Below, piece by piece: positions 28,690 through 38,332 of a stretch of DNA of 64,000 bases (its first letter is position 1; the number at the start of each line of letters is the position of its first letter). This stretch comes from Microbulbifer variabilis (GTDB taxonomy: Bacteria; Pseudomonadota; Gammaproteobacteria; Pseudomonadales; Cellvibrionaceae). A program made the translations under genes and the position numbers. Location: positions 248,001-312,000 of the forward strand of contig NZ_JAIVKI010000002.1 in assembly GCF_020524905.1 (NCBI RefSeq). Direction: 5' to 3'. The notes beneath the pieces were generated by a model. It was given only the letters and a program-made list of their open reading frames with translations, was not told the DNA's origin and made no database searches.

Positions 28690-29993
28690 GTAGAGATGTA
28701 CGCGCCGAAGCGGCCCGGGTAGTGGCCGCGCTGCTGGAAGCGCAAGGTTCACTGGCGCGCCTGTTACCAAAAGCCGAGGACAAGGTTGAGGAGCGCGACC
28801 GCCCCCTGTTGCGTGAACTTTGTTACGGCTGTGCTCGCACTGCCCCGCGCCTGCAACTGATCGCTGCGAAACTGCTGCGCAAAACTCCCAGTGATAGCCT
28901 GGTGAGTGCTCTGATCCTGCTGGGGCTCTATCAGCTGGAATATACCCGCATCCCCGATCACGCAGCTATCTCTGCCACAGTTAACGCTGCCCGCAGCCTT
29001 AAACTGGATCGCGCCACCGGCCTGATCAACGGTGTGCTGCGCAACGCCCTGCGCGAAAGCGAACACTTGCAGAGAAAATTATCCGGCAACCCACAATTCA
29101 GCTCTGTGCACCCGGCCTGGCTGCAACAGGCGATCAAAGCCGCCTGGCCAACCCAGGCGTCGGAAATTTTCCGCGCCAACAATACCAATCCGCCCATGAC
29201 CCTGAGGGTCAATAGCGCGCGCATCTCCCGCGAGGATTACCTGCAGCAGCTCGACGAAACCGGGCTGTCTGCCGAAGCCTGTGCTCTTTCGCCCGTGGGT
29301 ATCACCCTGCTCGAGGCAGTGCCGGTGGGCATTCTGCCCGGTTTTGCCGAGGGCCTGGTGAGTGTGCAGGATGAATCCGCCCAGCTGGCGGCACAACTGC
29401 TGGCCCCACGTGAAGGCGAGCGGGTACTGGATGCCTGCGCCGCGCCCGGAGGCAAGAGCTGTCATCTGCTGGAACAGCAACCCTCAATCGAATTGAGCGC
29501 CCTCGATATCGAGGAGGAGCGCCTCGACCGGGTACAGGAAAACCTGGAGCGTTGCGGCCTCTCCGCACAATTGATCTGCGCCGACGCGGCCGCGGCCGAT
29601 GCCTGGTGGGACGGGCAACAGTACGACCGTATCCTGCTCGACGCGCCCTGCTCCGCCACAGGAGTCATCCGCCGTAACCCGGATATCAAACTATTGCGCC
29701 GCGCCGAGGATATCGCCGAGCTGGCCAAGCTGCAGGCGGAAATACTGCGCGCCACCTGGGCACTGCTCAAACCCGGCGGCAGCCTGCTTTACGCCACCTG
29801 CTCGGTGCTGCCAGCCGAAAATAGCGAAGTTGTCGCCGCCTTCATTGCGGAGATCAAGGATGCGAGCGACAATACTCCGGAACTGCTGCACGGTAAGTCC
29901 TGGGGTGAAAAGCAAGTTGCGGGAATGCAACTGTTACCCCATAACGGTGGCGGCGACGGTTTCTACTACGCTCTGCTCAACAAAGCCGAATAA
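28686..29993 (+). CDS. rsmB: 16S rRNA m5C967 methyltransferase
   Basis: Methylates C967 of 16S rRNA. The N-terminal NusB-like helical domain (about residues 1-140) is followed by a SAM-dependent methyltransferase domain with VLDACAAPGGKSCHLLE, the motif IV DAPCSATGVIRRNPDIK and the catalytic Cys motif YATCSVLPAEN. At 435 residues it is complete. The start overlaps the fmt stop by 4 bases, so the two are translationally coupled; trkA follows 30 bases later. Confidence 0.96.
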   Translation: MSRDVRAEAARVVAALLEAQGSLARLLPKAEDKVEERDRPLLRELCYGCARTAPRLQLIAAKLLRKTPSDSLVSALILLGLYQLEYTRIPDHAAISATVNAARSLKLDRATGLINGVLRNALRESEHLQRKLSGNPQFSSVHPAWLQQAIKAAWPTQASEIFRANNTNPPMTLRVNSARISREDYLQQLDETGLSAEACALSPVGITLLEAVPVGILPGFAEGLVSVQDESAQLAAQLLAPREGERVLDACAAPGGKSCHLLEQQPSIELSALDIEEERLDRVQENLERCGLSAQLICADAAAADAWWDGQQYDRILLDAPCSATGVIRRNPDIKLLRRAEDIAELAKLQAEILRATWALLKPGGSLLYATCSVLPAENSEVVAAFIAEIKDASDNTPELLHGKSWGEKQVAGMQLLPHNGGGDGFYYALLNKAE

Positions 29994-30023
29994 CAGCAGC
30001 GCTAGCCGCGGGTCTTATCCGAT

Positions 30024-31409
30024 ATGAAAATTGTCATTCTCGGCGCCGGCCAGGTGGGCGGCTCACTAGCGGAAGCCCTGGCCTCCGAACGCAATGATAT
30101 TGTCCTGGTGGACAGCAATGATAAAACCCTGCGTGAGCTGCGCGACCGCATTGATATCGGCGTGGTCAACGGCCACGCATCGCACCCAGATGTACTGCTG
30201 AAAGCCGGTATTGAGGATGCCGATATTCTGGTGGCAGTAACCAATAACGATGAAACCAATATGGCGGCCTGCCAGATTGCCCACTCGTTGTTCCGTGTGC
30301 CCACCAAAATCGCGCGCGTGCGCGCCTCCTCTTATCTGCAATATCCCCAGTTGTTCGACAACCAAGCCATTCCCATCGACGTGCTGATCAGCCCCGAGCA
30401 GTTGGTCTCCGAATATATCGCGCGTTTAATGGAAAACCCCGGCGCGCTACAGGTACTGGACTTTGCCAGTGGCCGCGTGCAGTTGGTCACGGTGCTGGCA
30501 GTTCAGGGCGGCCCCTTGGTGGGACACCAGCTGCGCTATCTGCGCGAGCATATGCCCAAGGTGGATACCCGTGTTGCGGCCATCTACCGGCGCAACCGGC
30601 CGATTATTCCCCAGGGGGATACGGTGATTGAAGCCGGCGACGAAGTATTTTTTATCGCCGCACGAGCCGATATTCGCGCGGTAATGAGCGAGCTGCGCCG
30701 CCTGGAACACGGTTATAAACGCGTGATAATTGCCGGTGGCGGTAATATCGGCCTGCGTCTCGCCACTAAGCTTGAGAACCGCTACTCGGTCAAGATTATC
30801 GAGCAGAGCCATGAGCGCTGTGTGTTTTTATCCGAGGAGTTGTCCCACACCATTATCCTGCACGGCAGCGCCTCCGATCAGGAATTGTTGCTTGAGGAAA
30901 ATATCGAGGACACCGATGTTTTCCTCGCCCTCACCAATGAAGACGAAGCTAACATCATGTCGTCTCTTTTGGCCAAGCGCCTGGGCGCGCGCAAGGTGAT
31001 GACGCTGATCAACAATCGCGCCTACGTTGACCTGGTGCAGGGCGGTGAAATTGATATTGCCATTTCGCCCCAACAAAATACCATCGGCAGCCTGCTTACC
31101 CATGTGCGCCGCGGTGATATGGTCAATGTGCATTCCCTGCGCCGCGGCGCCGCCGAAGCGATCGAGGTGGTCGCCCACGGCGATGAGCGCACCTCAAAGG
31201 TGGTCGGAAAGAAAATCGAGGATATCGACCTGCCGGAGGGTGCCTCCATTGGCGCCATAGTGCGCGAAACAGTAAACGGCAGCGAAGTGTTAATGGCCCA
31301 CGACGATGTGATTGTACAGAGCAACGATCACGTGATTGTATTTCTGGTGGATCGCCGCCAGACACGCCATGTGGAGCAATTGTTCCAGGTTGGCTTCGGT
31401 TTCTTCTGA
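30024..31409 (+). CDS. trkA: Trk potassium uptake regulatory protein TrkA
   Basis: The cytosolic NAD-binding regulator of Trk potassium uptake. It is made of two RCK-type halves, each with a Rossmann nucleotide motif: [18 protein letters not shown] at the N-terminus and [19 protein letters not shown] near residue 233, each followed by a TrkA-C domain. At 461 residues it matches the double-domain family. It follows rsmB and precedes trkH by 83 bases, so channel and regulator are probably made together. Confidence 0.96.
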   Translation: MKIVILGAGQVGGSLAEALASERNDIVLVDSNDKTLRELRDRIDIGVVNGHASHPDVLLKAGIEDADILVAVTNNDETNMAACQIAHSLFRVPTKIARVRASSYLQYPQLFDNQAIPIDVLISPEQLVSEYIARLMENPGALQVLDFASGRVQLVTVLAVQGGPLVGHQLRYLREHMPKVDTRVAAIYRRNRPIIPQGDTVIEAGDEVFFIAARADIRAVMSELRRLEHGYKRVIIAGGGNIGLRLATKLENRYSVKIIEQSHERCVFLSEELSHTIILHGSASDQELLLEENIEDTDVFLALTNEDEANIMSSLLAKRLGARKVMTLINNRAYVDLVQGGEIDIAISPQQNTIGSLLTHVRRGDMVNVHSLRRGAAEAIEVVAHGDERTSKVVGKKIEDIDLPEGASIGAIVRETVNGSEVLMAHDDVIVQSNDHVIVFLVDRRQTRHVEQLFQVGFGFF

Positions 31410-31492
31410 GCCGGGGCGTATTGATGAACCCGGCGATCACTATCTCCGCCGTTCTTACATTGTTACAACAGAAAGCAGGCAGATAGGCGCCA

Positions 31493-32944
31493 ATGCGAAT
31501 TGCGGTAATTGCGCGAGTTTTTGGAATTCTCCTTACGGTATTCAGTCTGACACTGCTGCCGCCTATTGGCGTGTCCCTGTGGTATGGGGATGGCACCCAC
31601 TACGCCTTTGTATCGGCCTTTGCCATTACCCTCATCACGGGTCTTTTTATGTGGCTGCCAGTACACGACCTGCACCAGGATTTGCGCACCCGCGACGGCT
31701 TTGTGGTGACCTCGCTCTTCTGGTTGATCCTCGGCAGTTTCGGCTCACTGCCCTTTTTTATCAGCCCCCTACCGGACCTGAGTATTACCGACTCCATTTT
31801 TGAATCGATTTCCGGGCTCACCACCACTGGTGCTACGGTGATTACCGGCCTGGATTCCCTGCCTCCCGCCATTCTCTACTACCGACAACAGTTGCAGTGG
31901 TTTGGCGGCATCGGCGTAATTGTTATCGCCCTGGCGATCCTACCCATGCTGGGTATCGGTGGGATGCAGTTGTATAAGACTGAAATTCCCGGCCCGGTAA
32001 AAGACACCAAGCTGACACCACGCATTGCGGAAACTGCGCGAGCATTGATTGTGATTTATCTTATTCTCACGATCCTGTGCAGTCTCGGTTACTGGTGGGC
32101 TGGCATGACGGTATTCGACGCCATCGGCCATGCCTTCTCCACAGTGGCAAATGGCGGCTTTTCCACTCATGATGCCAGTATGGGTTTCTATGCCCACAAC
32201 CGCGCAATCATGTTGATCTGCATCGTGTTTATGTTGCTTGCCGCGATCAACTTCGGCCTTCATTTTTATGCCTTCCGCAACAAAACCCTCAAGCACTACT
32301 GGTACGATTCTGAACTGCGCTTTTATATTTTATTGCTTCTCGGTTCGGGGATGCTGATCAGCTTTTATCTTTGGTATCTGCAAATCTTTTCCCCCGGCAA
32401 CAGTTTCCTGCACGGCTTTTTCCAGGTGGTTTCCATCAGTACTACCGCCGGTTTTGCCTCAGAAAATTTCGCCGCCTGGCCGGTCTTTCTGCCCTATGCG
32501 CTGCTACTCTTAGGCGTTCTCGGCGCCTGTGCCGGCTCCACCTCCGGGGGCATCAAAGCCATACGTGGGTTATTGATAATGAAGTCGGGGCTGCGCGAGC
32601 TGAACCGACTGGTTCACGCCAATGCCGTAATTCCCATCAAGATCAACCGCAAGATAGTCCCAAGCCGGGTAACTGATGCCATATGGGGTTTCTTCGCGGT
32701 CTATGTGCTGTCGTTTTTTATTCTCTCTATTATTGTCATCGCAACCGGCGAAGACTTTGTCACCTCGGTGACCACTGTTGCCTCGTGTATGAGCAATATC
32801 GGTCCCGCCCTGGGCAGTGCATCTTCCCACTTCGGCTCCGTCAATGAAGTGGCCAAGTGGTTCCTGATCCTGGCTATGCTGATGGGTCGCCTGGAAATTT
32901 TCACCCTGTTGGTGCTGCTGACCCCCGCCTTCTGGCGCCATTAA
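31493..32944 (+). CDS. trkH: Trk-type potassium transporter membrane subunit
   Basis: The membrane pore of Trk potassium uptake, 483 residues with about ten or more membrane segments. Four pore-loop repeats typical of the Trk/Ktr family can be seen as SGLTTTGATV, STVANGGFSTHD, STTAGFASENF and SCMSNIGPALGS, each with the filter Gly. It works with TrkA from the gene just upstream. TrkH against the close relative TrkG or KtrB cannot be fully separated by eye, but the position after trkA favours trkH. Confidence 0.93.
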   Translation: MRIAVIARVFGILLTVFSLTLLPPIGVSLWYGDGTHYAFVSAFAITLITGLFMWLPVHDLHQDLRTRDGFVVTSLFWLILGSFGSLPFFISPLPDLSITDSIFESISGLTTTGATVITGLDSLPPAILYYRQQLQWFGGIGVIVIALAILPMLGIGGMQLYKTEIPGPVKDTKLTPRIAETARALIVIYLILTILCSLGYWWAGMTVFDAIGHAFSTVANGGFSTHDASMGFYAHNRAIMLICIVFMLLAAINFGLHFYAFRNKTLKHYWYDSELRFYILLLLGSGMLISFYLWYLQIFSPGNSFLHGFFQVVSISTTAGFASENFAAWPVFLPYALLLLGVLGACAGSTSGGIKAIRGLLIMKSGLRELNRLVHANAVIPIKINRKIVPSRVTDAIWGFFAVYVLSFFILSIIVIATGEDFVTSVTTVASCMSNIGPALGSASSHFGSVNEVAKWFLILAMLMGRLEIFTLLVLLTPAFWRH

Positions 32945-33041
32945 TTAAACGCCGCCACTGCAGGCGAGATCGAATAGCAATATTTTTTAGTTTCTGCCAC
33001 AGTTGTTCTTTACAGGAAGTAATGAATAAGAACATGGTTGT

Positions 33042-34076
33042 ATGAGCAGAAACACCAGTGAGCTGCTCGGTCAATTGAAAATTGACCGGGATACGGCTCC
33101 CGAATTGCCATCATCGTCCCGGAAAACCCTGTTGGCAGCTTCAACCGGCGCTGTCGCTGGCCTGCTGATAGGTTTTTTTGGCGCCTCCTTATTCGCCGAC
33201 GATCCATCCGCTAATTCTTCTCCAATCCCAGCCCTAGCCAACACACACGCTACCCAACCCACCCCTTCCACTGGCTCACACATGGAGACGGTGCTGAACG
33301 CTTCCGGATATATCACCGCGCGACGCATGGCCACGGTATCCGCGGAAGTAATGGGGTTGATCAGCAGCGTCGATGTCGAGGAGGGTATGCAGGTAGAGGA
33401 AGGCCAGGTGCTGGCCCGCCTGGATAACGTCAAGGCACGCGTCAGCCTGGCATTTGCCCGCGCGCAGATTCAGGTACTACAGGCCCAGGAAGCCAGCATT
33501 CTCGCTAAATTAAAAGAGGCCGAGCGTCAATACCAACGTTTCGCCGGGTTGCGCGACAAAAATTACTCCAGCAAAGCGCAACTGACCCAGAGTGAATCCA
33601 CAGTCGAAGGCTTGAGGGCGGATTTAAAAAGCGCCAGGGCAAATATTGAGGTGGCCAAGCTGGAGGCTGAGCGTCAGCGTGAGCGCTTGGAGGACCACAC
33701 TATTCGCGCTCCCTTTGCCGGTATCGTCACACAGAAAAATGCCCAGCCCGGCGAAATTGTCGCCCCCAGCTCCGCCGGTGGCGGTTTCACCCGCACCGGT
33801 ATCTGTACCATCGTGGACATGGACTCTCTGGAGATTGAAGTGGATGTCAACGAGGCATTTATCGGCCGCATCTCCACTGGGCAAAAGGTAAATGCGAACT
33901 TAGATGCCTACCCGGAATGGGATATTCCCGCCACGGTGGTGGCGATCATTCCAACCGCCGATCGCGCCAAGGCGACCGTGCGCGTGCGTATCGGCATCGA
34001 TCAAAAGGACTCGCGTATCCTGCCGGATATGGGGGTAAAGGTTGGCTTTCTTGCCGGGGAGGAAGTAGCGTTTTAA
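33042..34076 (+). CDS. HlyD/MacA-type periplasmic adaptor subunit of an export system
   Basis: A membrane-fusion protein with an N-terminal membrane segment (about residues 27-50), a lipoyl-like half (ASGYITARRMATVSAEVMG and VEEGMQVEEGQVLARLDN), a coiled-coil hairpin (about 125-210, rich in Gln, Ala, Glu and Lys) and a returning lipoyl/barrel part (TIRAPFAGIVTQKNAQPGE). At 344 residues it has the MacA size. It leads a module with an ABC ATPase and two FtsX-type permeases. No outer-membrane TolC gene is seen here. The exported substrate is unknown. Confidence 0.88.
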   Translation: MSRNTSELLGQLKIDRDTAPELPSSSRKTLLAASTGAVAGLLIGFFGASLFADDPSANSSPIPALANTHATQPTPSTGSHMETVLNASGYITARRMATVSAEVMGLISSVDVEEGMQVEEGQVLARLDNVKARVSLAFARAQIQVLQAQEASILAKLKEAERQYQRFAGLRDKNYSSKAQLTQSESTVEGLRADLKSARANIEVAKLEAERQRERLEDHTIRAPFAGIVTQKNAQPGEIVAPSSAGGGFTRTGICTIVDMDSLEIEVDVNEAFIGRISTGQKVNANLDAYPEWDIPATVVAIIPTADRAKATVRVRIGIDQKDSRILPDMGVKVGFLAGEEVAF

Positions 34077-34124
34077 CGGCACAGACTACGGCTCTAATTA
34101 TTCATTTAAAAAAGGAAATTACAG

Positions 34125-34820
34125 ATGTCTGAAGATGTGTTGTTTCAGTTAAATGGTGTCGGTAAGAGTTTTGTCAAAGGTAAGGAGAAAATTTCTATAT
34201 TTGACGATCTCAATATGAGTATTGAACGCGGAGATTTTGTCGCCATCATGGGGCCATCAGGCTCCGGAAAAACCACCCTGTTAAATATGCTCGGCGGTGT
34301 CGATCAGCCTACCAGTGGGGAAATTTGGTTTGATGGCACCCGTATAGACTCCCTCAGTGAGAGCGCCCTGACCCGCTGGCGCGCACAGAATATCGGCTTT
34401 ATTTTCCAGTTCTACAATCTGATGCCGATGCTCAATGCACAGCGCAATGTGGAACTCCCACTCTTACTGACCAAACTCTCCAAGGCGCAACGTCGTAAAA
34501 ATGTGGAAACCGCCCTCGCTCTGGTGGGCCTGAGCGATCGAGCCAAACATATGTCCAGTGAAATGTCCGGCGGTCAGCAGCAGCGTGTTGCCATTGCCCG
34601 CGCGATTGTCTCTGATCCAAAACTCATTCTGTGTGATGAGCCGACTGGTGACCTGGACCGCGCCACCGCCGATGAAATTCTGGAGATGCTGCAATTGCTC
34701 AACCGCGATCACGGCAAGACTATCGTCATGGTCACCCACGACCCGGCCGCGGCCAAATACGCCAAGCTCACCCTGCATCTCGATAAGGGAAAATTTGTGC
34801 AGAGGGAAATTGTGGCATGA
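34125..34820 (+). CDS. ABC transporter ATP-binding protein (MacB/LolD type)
   Basis: The ATPase of a type VII (MacB/LolCDE-like) ABC system. It has Walker A GPSGSGKTT, the Q-loop in FIFQFYNLMP, the signature MSGGQQQRVAIARA and Walker B LILCDEPTGDLD with a downstream H in VTHDP. At 231 residues it is a single domain. ATGA overlap with the first permease gene shows coupled translation. It should power mechanotransmission from cytoplasm to periplasm rather than direct membrane passage (established for the family). Confidence 0.94.
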   Translation: MSEDVLFQLNGVGKSFVKGKEKISIFDDLNMSIERGDFVAIMGPSGSGKTTLLNMLGGVDQPTSGEIWFDGTRIDSLSESALTRWRAQNIGFIFQFYNLMPMLNAQRNVELPLLLTKLSKAQRRKNVETALALVGLSDRAKHMSSEMSGGQQQRVAIARAIVSDPKLILCDEPTGDLDRATADEILEMLQLLNRDHGKTIVMVTHDPAAAKYAKLTLHLDKGKFVQREIVA

Positions 34821-35977
34821 ACGATCTCTATTTAATTTATAAAAATATGACAAGGAAACCTCTACGGTTATTCCTCACTTGTTTTGCTATTTTTATCGCC
34901 TTTCTGATTTTTGGCGCCGTTACCAGTTTAAAAACCGCTCTCAATTCCAGTGTGGAGTTATCTGCTGATAATCGTCTGGTGGTTTTTAACCGGATTAATT
35001 TCACTCAATCGCTGCCCATCTCTTATTTTCAAAAAGTCGCTGCGGTGGAAGGAGTAAAAGATGTCACCCACCTGAACTGGTTTGGTGGTTATTATCAGGA
35101 ACAGAGCCGGCAAATTGTCTCTCTTGCGGTAGATCCAGAATCCTATCTGCGCGTTTACGAGGAAATAGTGATTCCGGAAGAGCAAAAACAGGCTTGGTTT
35201 AATAACCGACAGGGCGCTCTGGTGGGTGAGAAACTCGCACAAATTTATGGATGGAAAGTGGGTGACAGGATTCCCATTTCCTCGAATATATTTACCCATA
35301 AAGACGGTGGTTACACCTGGGAATTTGTGGTTTCCGGAATTTTTAAAGGGGATTCCGAGCAGTACGATACCCGCCAGATGTTATTTCACTACAAATATTT
35401 TATGGAAACTCAGACATTCGGCAATGACTGGATCGGCTGGATGGCGCTCACCACGGACGATCCCTCTCTCAATGAAAAAGTGGCAAAAACTATCGATGAC
35501 AGTTTTGCCAATTCTCAAAGTGAAACCGATACCAGCACGGAAAAATCCTTTAATAAAGCCTTTATCGAGCAAATCGGCAATATCGGCCTGATTATTTTCT
35601 CGGTCGTTTTTACCGCGTTTTTCACCATTCTGATTGTGGTCGGCAACACCATGGCCCTGGCGATTCGCGAGCGCACAGGCGAGATCGCGGTGTTAAAAAC
35701 TCTGGGGTTTTCCAGCGCGCGTATTTTTCGCATGGTACTATCGGAATCCCTGTTGATCGCCTTTATCGGCGGCCTCTCTGGACTCGCCGCGGCCTGGCTT
35801 TTAGTTGAAGGGGTAAAAACCTTCCTCGCCCGCTTCCTGCCCAACTTGATTCTCGATGGCGACATCGCGCTGCAAGCTCTGCTCTTTATGCTGTTGCTGG
35901 GAATTATTACCGGCCTATTACCGGCCTTTAACGCGCTGCGTCTGAATATTGTCTCGGCATTTAATCGTCAGCCTTAA
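34817..35977 (+). CDS. ABC transporter permease, FtsX/MacB type (first)
   Basis: A 386-residue membrane subunit with the type VII layout: one N-terminal segment (about residues 16-37), a large periplasmic domain (about 40-260) and three C-terminal segments (FtsX domain). The start overlaps the ATPase stop by 4 bases. The periplasmic domain resembles MacB-type cores but has its own insertions. It probably pairs with the second permease of the module as a heterodimer, as in LolC-LolE (inference). Confidence 0.9.
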   Translation: MNDLYLIYKNMTRKPLRLFLTCFAIFIAFLIFGAVTSLKTALNSSVELSADNRLVVFNRINFTQSLPISYFQKVAAVEGVKDVTHLNWFGGYYQEQSRQIVSLAVDPESYLRVYEEIVIPEEQKQAWFNNRQGALVGEKLAQIYGWKVGDRIPISSNIFTHKDGGYTWEFVVSGIFKGDSEQYDTRQMLFHYKYFMETQTFGNDWIGWMALTTDDPSLNEKVAKTIDDSFANSQSETDTSTEKSFNKAFIEQIGNIGLIIFSVVFTAFFTILIVVGNTMALAIRERTGEIAVLKTLGFSSARIFRMVLSESLLIAFIGGLSGLAAAWLLVEGVKTFLARFLPNLILDGDIALQALLFMLLLGIITGLLPAFNALRLNIVSAFNRQP

Positions 35978-36044
35978 AAACATTGTATCGAGCCTCTCAC
36001 TACAGAAAGCGCCCGATTGATAAAGCCCAACCGGAGGGAAGCCC

Positions 36045-37232
36045 ATGGGCTCTCTAATTGCACAAATAATTTCAGTAACCCTGATGAACCTGGGCAGCCT
36101 GCGCCGGCGCCTGTGGATGTCACTGGCGATGGTTCTGGCCTCGGCGGTGGTGGTGGCGATTCTGCTGGCTTTTCTCGCCATGGCCAAAGGCTTCGAGGAA
36201 ACCATGCGCGGTGCCGGCTCCAGCCAGATCGCCATCCTGATGCGCGAAGGTTCCTCCACCGAACTCAACTCGGTGATCCTGCAGGATCAGGTCAATCTAA
36301 TTACCGAGTCCGCGGGAGTGGCCCGAGATGCCAATGGCCCACTGGTTTCACCGGAACTGTATGTCATTGTGGATGGCATCAAAAGGTCCAGCGGCACCGA
36401 GGCCAATATCCCCCTGCGCGGCCTCAACGAAACCGGCATGGCCATGCGTACCAATATGCGCTTAACCGAAGGCCGTATGTTTGTCCCAGGAACCAATGAA
36501 ATGATTGTCGGTGAGGGGGTTCTGCGAGAGTTCAGTGGATTTGATATTGGTAGCGAGGTGCGCTTTGGCAAAAACCTGTGGAAAGTCGTCGGGGTTTTTT
36601 CCACAGGGGGCAATATTTTCGAGAGTGAGCTGTGGGCAGATATCAAAACCATCCAGAGTCATTACAACCGCGGTAGCAGTTACCAATCGATTCGCCTGCA
36701 ACTGGACAATGACGGCGGCTTGGCATCGGTTAAGCAAACCATTGCGCGGGAACCACGCCTGAATCTGGATGCCCAGACCGAGCGGGAGTATTTCGCCAGC
36801 CAGGGCAAACAGCTGCAATATATCGCCACTTTTGGCTGGGTCATCAGTGCCGTGATGGCCCTCGGCGCCCTGGCCGGTGCGCTCAATACCATGTACACCT
36901 CTGTAGCGGACCGCGCCAAGGAAATTGCCACACTGCGCGCCCTCGGCTTTAGCAATTTCTCCGCCTTCTGCGGCACTATCGCCGAGGCCATGGTGCTGGC
37001 TGTGGCCGGTGGCCTTTTGGGTTCCCTGGCTGCCTACCTGTTCTTCGACGGCCTGAATACTTCAACACTGGGTGGCAGTTTTACCCAAGTGGTATTTAGT
37101 TTTGAGATGTCCCCGGATCTTTTCCTGCAAGGTGCCATACTGGCGCTGGTGATCGGCTTTGTCAGTGGCTTTTTCCCCGCTTGGCGCGCCGCGCGTATGC
37201 CGGTAATTGTGGCATTTCGCCACGCGGCATAA
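36045..37232 (+). CDS. ABC transporter permease, FtsX/MacB type (second)
   Basis: A 395-residue membrane subunit with the same four-segment FtsX layout as its neighbour but low sequence likeness to it. The C-terminal domain has the family patterns VADRAKEIATLRALGFS and FFPAWRAARMPVIVAF. A GGAGG site precedes ATG 36045. It is 67 bases after the first permease and the last gene of the module before a bidirectional terminator. With one ATPase gene for two different permeases, the likely assembly is ATPase2-permeaseA-permeaseB plus the adaptor. Confidence 0.9.
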   Translation: MGSLIAQIISVTLMNLGSLRRRLWMSLAMVLASAVVVAILLAFLAMAKGFEETMRGAGSSQIAILMREGSSTELNSVILQDQVNLITESAGVARDANGPLVSPELYVIVDGIKRSSGTEANIPLRGLNETGMAMRTNMRLTEGRMFVPGTNEMIVGEGVLREFSGFDIGSEVRFGKNLWKVVGVFSTGGNIFESELWADIKTIQSHYNRGSSYQSIRLQLDNDGGLASVKQTIAREPRLNLDAQTEREYFASQGKQLQYIATFGWVISAVMALGALAGALNTMYTSVADRAKEIATLRALGFSNFSAFCGTIAEAMVLAVAGGLLGSLAAYLFFDGLNTSTLGGSFTQVVFSFEMSPDLFLQGAILALVIGFVSGFFPAWRAARMPVIVAFRHAA

Positions 37233-37266
37233 AGCTCGTCTCGTTGCCTATTCTAGTTACCGATAG

Positions 37267-37297
37267 AAATAGGGGCCGCTACGGCCCCTATTTTTGT
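37267..37297. terminator. Bidirectional terminator between the second permease and the lpxL-like gene
   Basis: AAATAGGGGCCG (37267-37278) pairs with CGGCCCCTATTT (37282-37293) around a 3-base loop and is followed by T-rich sequence on the plus strand. The stem covers the stop codon of the minus-strand acyltransferase gene. Confidence 0.9.
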
Positions 37298-38175
37298 TTG
37301 CGGTAGATTTTACTCTTGCCTTCCGGCTGGCGTCGGAAGCGCTTGTATTCCCACTGATACTGCTCCGGCGCCTGGGCGATGCAGGCCTCCACACCACGGT
37401 TCATCGCCGCCAGGGATACTTTTTGCTCTTCACTGTAAATCGCTTTTTCAGCAGGGACAAAAACCAGCTCAAAGCCGCCCTCTACACGCTTACCAAATCC
37501 AAAAACTACATGGCAGTGAGTGCGCTGTATGAGATTGTGCACCAGGGTCATAGTCAGGGCCGGGCGTCCAAAAAATGGGGCAAAGTCACCGCCCATATCC
37601 GGTTCCTGGTCGGGCAGAATCAGGGCTAAATTACCGGCCTTCAGAGATTTGAGCAGCGACCGCACGCCGTGCACATTGGTGGGCACCATCTTGCCGCCGG
37701 TCACTTCACGTCCGCTGCGAATTACCGGGTCCAGGGCTTCGATTTTGGGTGGCTGATAAAGCACAGCACAGGGGGCCAAAGTGCCCACATACAGTCCAAA
37801 TATTTCCCAGTTGCCGGTATGCGGCATCAACACGATGGTACCGCGCCCTTCCGCCTCGCCGGCATTGAGCAACTGCTGGTTGCGCACCCGTACAATGGCA
37901 TTTTCATTTTTGGCCCAGGGCGTATTCCACAGTGACGCCATCTCAAAACCAGCTATGGCCGTGTTGATCACGCTCTCTCTCGCCAGCTTTTCGCGCTGCT
38001 TGGGATCCATTGCCGGATAGCAAAGCTTGAGATTGATCCGGCTCAGACGAAGGCCCTCGGAACGAATCCACACTGCCATTTTGCCGGCAAACCAACCCAA
38101 TCGCCGCGACCAGTGCAGCGGCAGTTTGCCGATCATTTTCAGTGCCCCAACAGCAAGGCGCCCCTTAATATCCAC
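37288..38175 (-). CDS. LpxL/HtrB-family lysophospholipid or lipid A acyltransferase
   Basis: An inner-membrane acyltransferase of the family that adds secondary acyl chains to lipid A. The catalytic H-x4-E motif is seen as HTGNWE (about residue 119), and the later block ILPDQEPDMGG fits the family. At 295 residues it is full length, with a short hydrophobic N-terminus. GTG 38175 has AGGAAG upstream. The gene is divergent from glyQ, as the HtrB-like gene is near glyQS in pseudomonads. Laurate against other chain preference cannot be told. Confidence 0.9.
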   Translation of the reverse strand: MDIKGRLAVGALKMIGKLPLHWSRRLGWFAGKMAVWIRSEGLRLSRINLKLCYPAMDPKQREKLARESVINTAIAGFEMASLWNTPWAKNENAIVRVRNQQLLNAGEAEGRGTIVLMPHTGNWEIFGLYVGTLAPCAVLYQPPKIEALDPVIRSGREVTGGKMVPTNVHGVRSLLKSLKAGNLALILPDQEPDMGGDFAPFFGRPALTMTLVHNLIQRTHCHVVFGFGKRVEGGFELVFVPAEKAIYSEEQKVSLAAMNRGVEACIAQAPEQYQWEYKRFRRQPEGKSKIYRKQK

Positions 38176-38284
38176 TCACAACTTCCTATACAAAAGCCAC
38201 TTGAAAGTGACTGTGTTGCCCAAGTATGGCCATTGAAACCTCGCGACGCGGCTATAGCGCTTTAAGCACAGGAGCCGCTACCGC

Positions 38285-38290
38285 TATAAT
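38285..38290 (+). promoter_or_regulatory. Likely -10 element of the glyQ promoter
   Basis: A perfect TATAAT lies 43 bases before the GTG chosen for glyQ. The -35 region (TTTAAG around 38261) is a poor match. Transcription would begin near 38297, which leaves no room for a ribosome site before the TTG at 38300 and supports the GTG at 38333 as the true start. Confidence 0.55.
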
Positions 38291-38332
38291 TGCGTCCCTT
38301 TGCCCACAGCAGATACTGATCCGGAGATAGCG

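Noticed and set aside
31320-31340. GATCACGTGATT-like sequence in trkA
   Set aside because: Contains CACGTG but lacks the parS flanks.
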